From the NCBI GenBank assembly GCA_023853785.1, contig JAJIRX010000944.1, forward strand, positions 1 to 64,000: DNA of 64,000 nt, in the 5' to 3' direction. The stretch is from Psilocybe azurescens. Taxonomy: Eukaryota > Basidiomycota > Agaricomycetes > Agaricales > Agrocybaceae. The stretch's first letter is position 1, and each line of letters opens with the position of its first letter. The notes under the pieces were generated by a model. It saw nothing but the letters and a program-made list of their open reading frames with translations. It did no database searches and was not told the DNA's origin. Both the position numbers and the translations under genes were made by a program. Below, piece after piece: positions 35,411-44,699 of this stretch.

Positions 35411-36149
35411 TCAGCTGGAAGTCGCTCCAGAGCACGGGCACGCCCGAACCCTGTTACGAAGGCGCTCGCAATGGAGGGCAAAGTCTCCGCCAGCAGGAGT
35501 TACAAGGGCAGCGCGCGGTGCGGTTATGGGTACGCCGGCACGATCAAGGAGATCGTCGACCAAGGCCAGGATCCTGTTCGCCTCCCCAAGGGCATCGTAT
35601 GGGTCGACCAAGAGGCGCTGTTGTTGTCGGACGATGGTCTGTGCATCGTAATGCTGCAGCCCGGCATTAAAGAATGCAGCGCTGGTCTGGAGCAAGGGCA
35701 TTCAGATACTTCTCGACGCAATCTTTCCCTGCGGCTCGAACAACGCGCTCTCTGCTCAGATCGACACGCTTGAAGCAGTCCAAAAACAATTTGACATGCT
35801 CATCGTCAACCGAGCAAAGCCTGCCAAATGCTTGAGCTACCGACTTCGCCAGGATGAGCCGATCCAGCTCAATCTCGAGATGTTTCACTTCGGCCGGTGA
35901 TATCGCCATGGTCGCGCAGCAGTCGGACAGCCATAGTCTGGACGAAGCTTTTCAGCTCTTCGTATTCAGTGTAGGACAAATCTCAGAGGTGGTTGTAGTG
36001 CGGCTCGGTCGGAAGGAACAGGAGGCGTTCATCGAGACCCTCGTCTCCTGGCTCCGGGTGCAAAATATCGTTCAAAAATGCGTAATCCTCGCGCGGTCGT
36101 CAGGGTCAGCGAGGGAGTTGAGCACCTCACGTATCAATGGGGGCGTCAT
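35411..36149 (-). pseudogene. Antisense ORF between Gypsy integrase and 3' LTR
   Basis: Opposite in direction to gag-pol. The ATG at 36149-36147 (MTPPLIREVLNSLADPDD) lies about 55 bases downstream, on the minus strand, of a TATAAA box (36207-36202). The reading passes through ILHPEPGDEGLDERLLFLP, a TGA at about 35985 that could be a CGA mutation, then SPAEVKHLEIELDRLILAK and CVEKYLNALAPDQ. After one more frame change it reads YDALGEANRILALVDDLLDR and stops at 35411. Protein-like helical composition persists across three single-base frame changes, roughly 245 residues in all. No domain is recognised. It is an element-borne accessory gene or a captured host gene; plus-strand frames here look less protein-like. 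Confidence 0.5.
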
Positions 36150-36210
36150 GTCAGTTTTAAGCACAGGAACACGGTCTTGCTGTTGACTGGGAAGTCAACC
36201 TTTATAGTGT

Positions 36211-36218
36211 CTGGGAGG
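36211..36218 (+). other. Gypsy polypurine tract
   Basis: CTGGGAGG directly precedes the 3' LTR start TGTAGAACC at 36219. Confidence 0.6.
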
Positions 36219-36916
36219 TGTAGAACCTTCGGTCTGTCTCAGGACAGAAGACGGCACATTACAAGAAACCCCTCAAAATTCATCATAAGACCTAAAATAG
36301 AAACATCGGACATATCGATCCCAACGTATCGCTCCCGCTCTCGGCCACCGTCAAAACCCTATTCCTATCCGCACACCACATGGTTCCCGAAGGACAAGGG
36401 AAAAGAAAGCAGCTCACCTACAAGCTAATAATTCACCCAGGAGCGGGACAAGCCCCAAACCGATCGTTGTGAAATAACTTGGACAATTCCAAGTACATAA
36501 AATTTTAGAGTAGAAAACATATTTAAGTAGGCTACTGTAATATGTTTCGAGGTCGATTTTCGGACCTCCAGTAATCACACCTTACTATTTGCACAAACCC
36601 CTTTCGCTGTTAAAAGAACTAACACGAACCGTTCAACTATCGACCCCCACCGTACGTCGCCATATCATCGAAATCGAAGCTCTTTACCGACTCGCTCACG
36701 TCCTCATCGCTTCCCGCCGTCTGTTCCGATTCGCTCGTCTCGTTTATAACCCTCTCGTCGCTAATCACTCACCCTTGTCACGGATATATATATACAAACA
36801 CTTCTTAGGCTCCCACCTTGCTGAACACCTCGTCAGCAACGAACTCTGACTGTACCTCACAGTCAGGATTAAAAGAAAAGGACAAGTCCTTTCCTGGACT
36901 CTTCCAATCATCTTCA
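36219..36916 (+). repeat. Gypsy 3' LTR
   Basis: Matches 28161-28858. Four one-base indels are visible (GTTTCGAGG/GTTTGAGG, GATTTTCGG/GATTTCGG, CACCGTACG/CACCGATACG, GACTCGC/GACTTCGC). The three substitutions are transitions. Confidence 0.93.
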
Positions 36917-38439
36917 GTGCTAAGCTTATTGAAGTGGATAGCACAACATCTTGTAAGTAGGTCAAGTTGGTGTTTGACAGGTGGTATGGATGCTTCAATT
37001 TCCAGAGCTGTGATGGGTGTAGTTCTGAAAGCGGCACAAATGAGGCGAAGGGCACGGTTTTGAACTTTCTCCAGAGGTATGGTTTGTTTCTTGGTACCCT
37101 TCCACCAAGCTGGGCTTGTGTAAAATATCTTTGTGGTTATGCAGGAAATATACAGATTACGGAGGTGGGATTGGTTGAGGCCATGTACTGTGTTTGCAAG
37201 CATTGTGAGTGCTGCAACTGCATTCTTCCTGCATGATGCCAAGATTTTAATATGTCGATCAAAGGATAGCTTTCTGTCAAAGTAAACGCCTAACCATTGT
37301 ACAGTTGCCTCTGGGGTCACTGTGCGGGTTACTCCATCGCTATCGTTGAAAGTAATTGATGGGTTGGAGTTGTCTTTTCTACGCTTTGAATAATGCATGA
37401 GTTTGCGTTTTGTGATGTCTGCTGATAGGCCTGCCGATTTAAGCCAGGCCTCAGTCTTTTTGTATACTAATTTGAGTATAGATGTGTTTATGTTGAGTGA
37501 GGTGGAAGAAACCACTAGCATGCCATTGTCCACATGCATGAAGAGGTTTGTTCCAGTGCATTTGTGTTTTATTATGTCAATTGATGGTGGGGGTATGTTA
37601 TATGGTGGCTGCAGATTATTGGTGCTGGTATTAAAGAGTTCCAGCAGTTGTGCCGTATAGTATGCTGCAAGGATGGGAGAAGCTGGGGAGTCTTGAGGGA
37701 TGCCATTCTTTACTGGTTTCATTTTGCCACGGATGCTGTCTATACATACTGCTGCTTCTTGATCACTTAGGAAGCTTGCTGTCCATCGAACATATTGGAG
37801 GGGAATTCTCTTTCTTTGTAATTTGCAGAGTAGGTGGTCGTGATTAACAAAGTCAAAATACCCTTTTATGTTGAATGATAGGCCTGAGGTGACCAGCCCA
37901 TGGTTCCAGGCTGCCTGAATATCATTAGTGAATGATAAAATGGCGTCGGCAGTGCAGCTATTGGCCAGGCCACCAAATTGGGTTGTGGGTACCAGACCAT
38001 GTTTTCCAGCTAGGTACATGAGCCACTGAGCTACAATCTTTTCCAGTACCTTTCCTAGACATTCCAGAAGGGTGATTAGCTGGTAGGCATGAGGGTTCGA
38101 GTAATCTGCTTTGTTTGGTTTGCATAGGGCAACTGCTACAGCTTTTCTCCATGCTTTGGGATGGTATCCAGTGTCTAGACAGGCTCTCATCAGTTTTACC
38201 AGGTACTTATGTCTGTCTTCGTTTTCCCAGGCCCATTTAAGGATCTTGTATGAGATTTGAGAGTGGCCTGGGGTGGTGTCTGAGCTAGTGTCAAAGATGA
38301 CTTCTATAACCTCCTCCTCGGTTACTTGTTCAAATTTGAGGTCATTCTCTTGAGTTGAATGCATGTCTGGCATGAACTGTTGATCTAGTGGTGGGGGTTG
38401 TTGGTATAGCTCCTTCTGAAGCACTTTGCATTTTTTCAT
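36917..38439 (-). pseudogene. LINE reverse transcriptase segment, altered active site
   Basis: An open frame of more than 500 codons from MKKCKVLQKELYQQ. Recognisable blocks are TPGHSQISYKILKWAW, PKAWRKAVAVALCKPNK, ITLLECLGKVLEKIVAQW, GIPQDSPASPILAAYY and a C-terminal thumb with YISCITTKIFYTSPAWWKG. The position that normally reads F/Y-A/V-DD is FMHVDNGMLV, so the second catalytic Asp is Asn and polymerase activity is doubtful. Also, LSFNIKGYFDFVNHD has Asn where the first catalytic Asp usually sits. The frame continues a few codons beyond the 36917 junction into the Gypsy LTR, which is not original. Confidence 0.88.
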
Positions 38440-38562
38440 GTGTGGTGGCTTTTGGTTGTTCTGATGATCTTGAAATGGGAGGGGTAGAATAATTTCAGCG
38501 CACCCTTGGACCAGTTTGGGAAGCTCCAGATGTCATTTGAGGTAGCTGTCCTTCAGTGGCTT

Positions 38563-38832
38563 GAGCTGAATAGAACATAATATGTAATGTCATTATTGAC
38601 AGGCAGAATCGAATCACCACCGAATCTATTTTTGGTCACCAGCTGTCATTGATTACTTTAAAAGGTGGAACATCTGTGTTATTTGTTTCCACATTCGCCC
38701 AATCAAAGCTATGGCTGTGTCAGACTCTGCCTATAAGTACTAGTGCACAGTTTGTGCCCTGATATCAGTCATCTGTGGCCCTTAGACTGACACATATTTT
38801 GTTAGGCACATCAATGCCTTTGTCGATCCTAA
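38563..38832. other. Short spacer between LINE and Harbinger element
   Basis: No gene. It includes the LINE right target duplication and the TAA (38830-38832) that starts the Harbinger duplication. Confidence 0.4.
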
Positions 38833-38992
38833 GGCTGTGTTCGTACTCACAATTTGAAATTATGATTCTGTATTCTTGGTTCAGATTTTTCATGCATGAG
38901 ACCTGTGTGACAACCGGATATAGTAGTGATAAGATAACATGCTGCATGCACAATCTGCTTGTTGTCATACAGCTCTACTAATTCCCTCTACC

Positions 38993-40343
38993 ATGCCGTT
39001 AGACAAGGAAGAATCACAGAGAAGGCAAAATGTACTCGTTGCTACTACATACTTCATGCATTTGGTTGGAATTGCTGCTGTTCTTTATCACAAGCCCAAC
39101 TATTGGAAGAAACCCTATCATACATCTGCACTTTTGGGCAAGGCATGGGTTAACGAGCTTATTCATGGCCACCCAGATCATATTTTCTGTGAGTTAGGGA
39201 TGTGTCTTCATGTTTTCACAGCCTTCTGTGGAACCCTCTCCATGTTGTGCAACTTTACAACTTCAAGGAATGGAGTAACCATAGAGGAACAGGCTGCCAT
39301 CTTTCTTTATTCCTGTGTCACTGGATTATCCATTCATCATGTTGGAGAGAGATTTCAACATTCTGATGAGACCATATTCAAGTAAGCATGTCTATATGCC
39401 CAAGATATATTGCTAATTCTTAATCTAGATACTTTCAAAAGGTCCTTGATGCAGTATTGTCAGGTGCATTCTACAATAGATATGTTCAGCTGCCAGATAT
39501 CAACACTACACTCTCTGACTACATTGGCAAAAATTCCAAGTTCTACCCCTTTTCAAGAATGCTCTTGGAGCCCTCAATGGAACCCATATCAACTCCTCAA
39601 CCTCAGCCACTGATCAACATGCCTCCTGAGATCGGAAGGGTAGGATTACGCAAAACTGCCCTGCAGTTTGCTCCTTCGACTTCTGCTTTCTCTATTTTAT
39701 TAGTGAATTTGAAGGATTGATTGCAGATGCCACTATGTTTATGCATGCCCGTTTGGTGGATTTTATGATACCTCAGGGTAAATTTTACCTTGCTGATGCA
39801 GGTTTTGCCTTATGTGATACATTGCTTACACCATACTGCAATGTTCACTACCACCTTGCAGAATGGGGATGTGCTGGTGTTCAGTTAATAATCCTCTAAA
39901 TCCTCTGTTCTAACTTCTAACTGCTACAAAATTATAGACCAGCCAATAAGGAGGAACTCTTCAATCTTTGACATGCACAAGCTTGCAATGTTGTTGAAAG
40001 GATTTTTGGGGTCTTGAAGAAAAGATGGGACATTCTCAATTGAGCTCCCCAGTACAACATGTCAGTACAAGCCCAAATACAACCTGGCCTCGCTGCTGTT
40101 CACAATTTTATTCTGGATCATGACGAAACAGATATTGATCATTATCTACAAGATCTTGATATTGATGATCTTTCTTCTGCATCTACTGGAGAGCCAGGTC
40201 AAGGAGCTATACCAAGAGAAGAAAGGGAGAGGGCAGATGCATTGAGGGACAGAATAGCAACACAAATGTGGGAGAGTTACCAGCAGTTTTTACACGATCA
40301 CCCTGAGCTCTTAGAAGCAGCCTTTGATCCAGAAAATGAATAG
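38993..40343 (+). pseudogene. Harbinger DDE transposase (HARBI1-like), degraded
   Basis: The ATG at 38993 (MPLDKEESQRRQNVLVATTY) opens exon 1, which contains VTIEEQAAIFLYSCVTGLSI and HVGERFQHSDETIFK, and reaches a GTAAGC donor at 39382; the acceptor is near 39427. Later segments read GALNGTHI (39570), where the first catalytic Asp appears as Asn, ADATMFMHARLVDF (39725), GKFYLADAGFALCD (39777) and NVVERIFGVLKKRWDIL (39990). The last exon-like frame (40059-40343) is acidic and ends ELLEAAFDPENE. Frame changes and stops separate the pieces. Acts with the Myb partner on the element ends. Confidence 0.87.
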
Positions 40344-40841
40344 ACAGGTTTATAAACAATAGTCAAGCAGTGGATAGGAATTACATGATGGTTATTGAAG
40401 AAAATTATAAAGAAGGATCAATTATAAAGAACAGAAGAAATTATAATGATTAGAAGGGATTATAATTAAAAACAAATGTAAATGCCCACACCAGTGCCTG
40501 CCATATGATTCAAGGCCTCATCAACCTTCATCCCAATCCACAGGTGTCGAAATTCAGGGTCATTGTTACGGACACTTTATTTTCTTTTTGCTTTTCCTTT
40601 CTCTTTTCTTTTCTTTTCCCTTTTCTTTGTCATCCGTCACATCATTGATACATCATCGTATGTTCTGATGAACTTTGCTTTCCATCATATCTATGAAACT
40701 CCATCATATCTTTGATGGACTTTCACTTCTATCTTTTATGATACATCTTTCGATGAACACTTGATCTGTTTCCTCTATTCTTATATACATCTGCTGATGA
40801 ACATTCAAACTTGTTTCAACTTGCTGTGTGGTTCATAGTAT

Positions 40842-41944
40842 TTATACCAGGAAGGATCCACTGTATTCTTTAGCTAGTTCTTGAGAATCTAACCTCCTCT
40901 TACTTGACACCGCTTGGAACTCACTGTTCTTGACTACTTGACTGTCAGCTTTATCCACGCACGTGAATATAAGCTTGAAGTTGTAACAGTCATTTGGATC
41001 AAGAGCAATATAAGCATCAGCAGCTTTGATGTCTTGTTCAAAAATGGTGCATAAAATGAGTCGAGAGGTTGTAGGAAGCCAAGTCTCCTTTTAAGCGCCA
41101 AGTTGAACAGCCTTTGTGTGACGTCAAGGTGTTTCTCTAAGGGATCACCCACCAAAGTGACTGATCAAGGCTGTAAGGCCTTGGATCGCATCTGCACCAG
41201 TGACTTTAACCTTCTTTGATGAAGCAGCAGGGGTCTCAGAGGAAGCACATTCACACTTACAAGACGCATGCACAGGAGTAGCAGGACTGATCTATATAGA
41301 AATGATACAAGATGAGTCTAGGAATGTGAATATTGAGATCAACTTACTGAGTGCAGTGCCATAACATCAATTGTGCTGGGCAATTCTGTGTCCTCCTCTG
41401 CCATGTCCTCTTCTGCTGTGTCCTCCTCAACCTCATCCCTAGTGATATCCATCCCAGATAAGCTCTATGAGGGCTGGTAGACATGGGTGCCTTTGACAGT
41501 GGCCCGCATCAGGAGCAACATCTTGTGCAGATGAATCCAATCCTTGTTCTTGAAGGGCTTAGCTTCTTTGTGAATCTTAATGAAGTTGGCCCATGCATGC
41601 TCCATGTCTGGAGTGATAGATGCCCCAGTCTTGTCACCCCATGACCATCCTGATTTGGCCTGGATATCCTGAATCACACAGAAGATGCATCAAAGCTGTA
41701 TATAAAACAGTTAGCATTGTATCCGAGAACAAAGAACAGTACATACCATATTCCATTTGTTTTGACAGGCCTTTGTGGTCTTTGGACCTCCCTTCATTTG
41801 GACCAAGTCAACAACAGCAGCTGTGGCAGTGAATGTCGTTTGTTTGAAGTTACCACCATCACTGGCAGCAGAGGCATGCTCAATGAGAAAGTTAATGAAA
41901 GTAGTTTCATCGGTTGTGTCCCATGCTGCATTTTCAGAGGCCAT
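40842..41944 (-). pseudogene. Harbinger Myb/SANT-like accessory protein
   Basis: The ATG at 41944 opens MASENAAWDTTDETTFINFL, the tryptophan-bearing start of a Myb/SANT-like domain, continuing to ACQNKWNM with a GTATGT donor near 41750. The next exon holds DIQAKSGWSWGDKTGASITP and AWANFIKIHKEAKPF (41677-41465). An acidic stretch follows (EEDTAEEDMAEED), then a segment with ASSKKVKVTGADAIQGLTAL, and an end near 40842 with SGSFLV. In this family the partner binds the transposase and the subterminal DNA. The exons can be joined only with at least one frame change (about 41150 and 41050). Confidence 0.8.
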
Positions 41945-42265
41945 TTAAACAAAGGAAGAGTGAAGCAGGTAAGGTGGGAGCCCAAGAGTGATGTAAAAAA
42001 GGGAGAAGGACTATATAGAGAAGGCATTATATAGGGAGAAAAAGTGATCAACAAACAAGTCACATGAGGTGTGACAAGACACATGCGTGTTGTAGAAGAG
42101 AGAGTCAATCAACGAGCTTGCATGCGAACGGAAGTGCAGGTGTTGGTGTCACAGATGGTCACATTTGCACAAGGCTCTCGATACATGTGCTCCAAAATCT
42201 ACCTACCTAATAAGGACAAGAATCCGAGATTATAATTTCAAATTCTGAGTCCGAACACAGCCTAA

Positions 42266-43261
42266 TATAGTCCAAGGAAAAGTCAGGATACTTGAATTTC
42301 TGACCAAAAACTAGAGGGCAACATCGACCTAGAATATCTGGAGTTTCAATATTCGGGTGACCTGTGAAGGGGTAAAATTAAGGTTGTAAAACATATTTTG
42401 TGTGAGGGAACCTTGAATTTAGCATAAAATCTTACATATATGTCACTCTACAAAGGACCTTTGTAAGACATTTAAGATTTTAAATAAAAAGTGAGTTTAT
42501 AGAGCCCACTATATATCAAATTTGAGACACCCTCTTTGACACCCAAATATTTTACCTACATACCTATCTTCAAAGGAATTTTGTATTTTTAATTCTGGGG
42601 AATCTTCAAAGGACCTTTGAATATGAATTAGTATTTTAAATACAAAGCTGCTTTGTTGGCTGACTTGTAGTTCAAATATTGAATGGCCTTCAGAATTAAT
42701 TTATATTTGAAATACAAAGATACCCTGTATGGTGCAAAACATATGAAATATGTGGCTACCTACAAAATTACTATGTAGTTCAAGTACAAAGGAACTTAAA
42801 TGTGTACTTGGCAGATTGACCTGTAGCTCATCTATAGGTTTCCTTTGAATTATGTGCCCACTCATTGCCCACTACATTACCCAGTGTGCACCCACCCTCA
42901 AAAATGGTGGGCACTTGGGACATTATGTCATCTGCAATTCAAATTAGTATATTCACTTTAAAACAAAAGTCTAAACTGATTTTATCTGAAATTTGTACAT
43001 TGTTGTATCATCAAAGTCTACTTTACTTCTCAAACTGCTCACATACTTGTTGGTACTCATCTCTCTGCATCTGCTTTCTGTCTCTCATCAACATTCTGTT
43101 GCCTCTGGTTTCACACTTCTTGCTCACACTGGTCATTGTGGAAATACAGGCACTCTCTAGCCCCTTGCCCGCTGAACATACACACTCAGCAAATGAACCA
43201 TTGGCTGTAAAACAGTCACACCTAAAAGGGAGGGATACTTTGTCCCAACACAGACAGTCTA
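42266..43261. repeat. AT-rich region with repeated CAAAGGACCTTTG palindromes
   Basis: The palindromic phrase CAAAGGACCTTTG occurs at about 42452 and 42608, and partial versions (CAAAGGAATTTTG, CAAAGGAAC, TTCCTTTGAA) occur at 42570, 42800 and 42842. The spacing resembles subterminal repeats of a decayed TIR element. No gene is seen. Confidence 0.4.
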
Positions 43262-43387
43262 CCTCATCTTCACACTTATGCAATCAAAGTCTACTCAAAT
43301 GCATGCCAATGTAGTGCATGTGTTTTGCATGCACCTGCATGGCACTCAAAGTGCACACAAACACACAACCTTTCCATGCACATGCCC
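43262..43387. repeat. Decayed end of the TTGCGTGC TIR family (CpG-depleted copy)
   Basis: Reads like the terminal repeat of 57196-58933 with CG replaced by TG or CA: GCATGCACCTGCATGGCAC here versus CGTGC/GCGTGG blocks there. It ends in CACATGCCC at 43387, matching the GGGCAT terminus inverted. The other end was not found. Confidence 0.6.
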
Positions 43388-43416
43388 TGATTCTCTAAAG
43401 ATTTTAGAAGATTTTG

Positions 43417-44691
43417 GAGGTCTTTCCTTTCCCCACACAATCCATATGGACTTGCACTGGACTCCTGCCAAATTTTCAGTCCAGTCTCAGTCCAGTGGAT
43501 TATGAGTCCAGTCAAGTCCAGTAGACTTGGGCTTAAATATTCACTGAACAACAACACATAATATATTTATTCGCACAGTCCAGTGGAGTCCAGTTGAATC
43601 CAGTTGAATCCACTGGAGTCCACTGGATGCAATAATTAACACAATATCCAAAGTATGATCATTAGTTATTAATATTAATATCAATTGCAAAAAATAAATC
43701 ACTACAGTCAATGGAAATAAACTCTATGAAATAACAATTAAATGAAACTATAGTTAAATGTACATGGGAGCAAAGCCTCTCTATGAATACATTTTTGTAT
43801 TTTGTTCAGTCTGTGGGGTGAAAATTTCACAGGCACATGTGATGTGCACATGTGCCCAGCATCATCCGATTGGCATGACAACAATCAAATGTAAACATCA
43901 GCTCTTTTTTTCCAACCACCACTCACCCCTTCCTCTACTTTTTCTGTCACTGCTGCCATCCTTGCCCTCTCCACTGTCCATGATAACTGGGACTGCCACA
44001 CACACAATGACAAGGACTGACATGGAGGACTGAGATACTGAGGACAATGAGGACAATGAGGACAATGAGGACAATGAGGACAACAATGAGGGCAAAGAAG
44101 GCTGCGACAAGATCACAGATGGTGATGGCAAGGATGAGGACTGCAAGGACAGCCAGTGCGGACATGGACGGTGAGAATGGCAAGGGTGACAGCAAGCAAG
44201 AGGAGGACGGTGAGCAAGAGCGAGGACAAGAACACAGACAGCAAGGACATGAACACAGACAACGAGGGCAAGGACAGCAGGCAAGGGCAAGGACAGCAAG
44301 GACAGCGGGCAAGGGCAAGGACAGCAAGGACAACAGGCAAGGGCAAGGAGGGCAAGGATGATGACATGGACATGGACAGCAGGTGCTACAGCCAACACCA
44401 CCATCCTCCTGCCCAGCCCTTTTTTACTTTTATTTTTATTTTTATTTTTTATTTGTTTTTTCTTCCTTTTGTGTTGGCCCTCGCAAGTAGATAGTAATGT
44501 ATTAAATAGTTATTAATATATTGTATTTCACTCATCTGAATTTATGTTAAGATTGAACTTATTTACTGTATCAAGTCCTCCAGTGGACTGCAGTTATCTT
44601 AGTCCATATTCACTGTATAGTATAAGATCTACTAAAGTGCAGTGGAGTGCAGTGGAGTCCATATTGACTGTGTGGGGATGTTAAAGTACTG
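43417..44691 (+). mobile_element. Non-autonomous KDZ-related TIR element, copy B (CpG-depleted)
   Basis: Starts GAGGTCTTTCCTTTCCCCA and ends GGGGATGTTAAAGTACTG, flanked by AGATTTTG (43409-43416, 44692-44699), an exact 8-bp duplication. The left 500 bp and right 280 bp match copy A (5999-7762) but with CpG converted to TpG/CpA. The centre (44035-44390) is a GGACAATGAGGACAAGGGCA-type array. Confidence 0.9.
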
Positions 44692-44699
44692 AGATTTTG

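Larger units (their letters stand above)
28161..36916 (+). mobile_element. Ty3/Gypsy LTR retrotransposon, near complete, 8.76 kb
   Basis: Two LTRs of 698 bp (28161-28858, 36219-36916) enclose gag and pol in Gypsy order (protease, RT, RNase H, integrase). The LTRs begin TGTAGAACC and end CATCTTCA. The host LINE sequence is duplicated as AGTGC/GTGCT at the junctions (28156-28160; 36916-36920). The primer binding site and polypurine tract are present. By eye the LTRs differ by three transitions and four single-base indels, so the insertion is young, but the coding frame is broken repeatedly. Confidence 0.95.
26757..38548 (-). mobile_element. 5'-truncated LINE (Tad1-like), split by a Gypsy element
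   Basis: The 14-bp direct repeat TCCTTCAGTGGCTT lies at 26743-26756 and 38549-38562. On the minus strand the element starts at 38548 within coding sequence, runs through reverse transcriptase and RNase H, and ends in an A-rich tail (reverse of 26757-26776). The APE endonuclease N-terminus is missing, the usual outcome of aborted target-primed reverse transcription. The Gypsy element 28161-36916 interrupts it between the RT and RNase H halves. Without it the LINE is about 3 kb. Confidence 0.92.
38833..42262 (+). mobile_element. PIF/Harbinger DNA transposon, full length (3.43 kb)
   Basis: Terminal inverted repeats begin GGCTGTGTTCGTACTCA on the left and GGCTGTGTTCGGACTCA on the right (reverse complement) and stay similar for about 45 bp. 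Both flanks show TAA (38830-38832, 42263-42265), the TWA duplication characteristic of the superfamily. Inside are the two expected genes in convergent orientation: a plus-strand transposase and a minus-strand Myb/SANT-like protein. CpG is almost absent, which suggests age. Confidence 0.93.

Noticed and set aside
35089..36186. Plus-strand ORFs (193 and 110 codons) after Gypsy pol
   Set aside because: Composition and continuity across indels are less protein-like than on the minus strand, which also has an ATG with an upstream TATAAA.
40565..40998. Possible solo LTR (TGTTACGG...TGTAACA with GTCAT on both sides)
   Set aside because: The right boundary falls inside a segment that reads well as the C-terminus of the Harbinger Myb-like protein, so the match is probably chance.
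43898..44494. ORFs of 100-168 codons on both strands
   Set aside because: By-products of the GGACAATGAGG/AAGGGCA array inside KDZ-related copy B.
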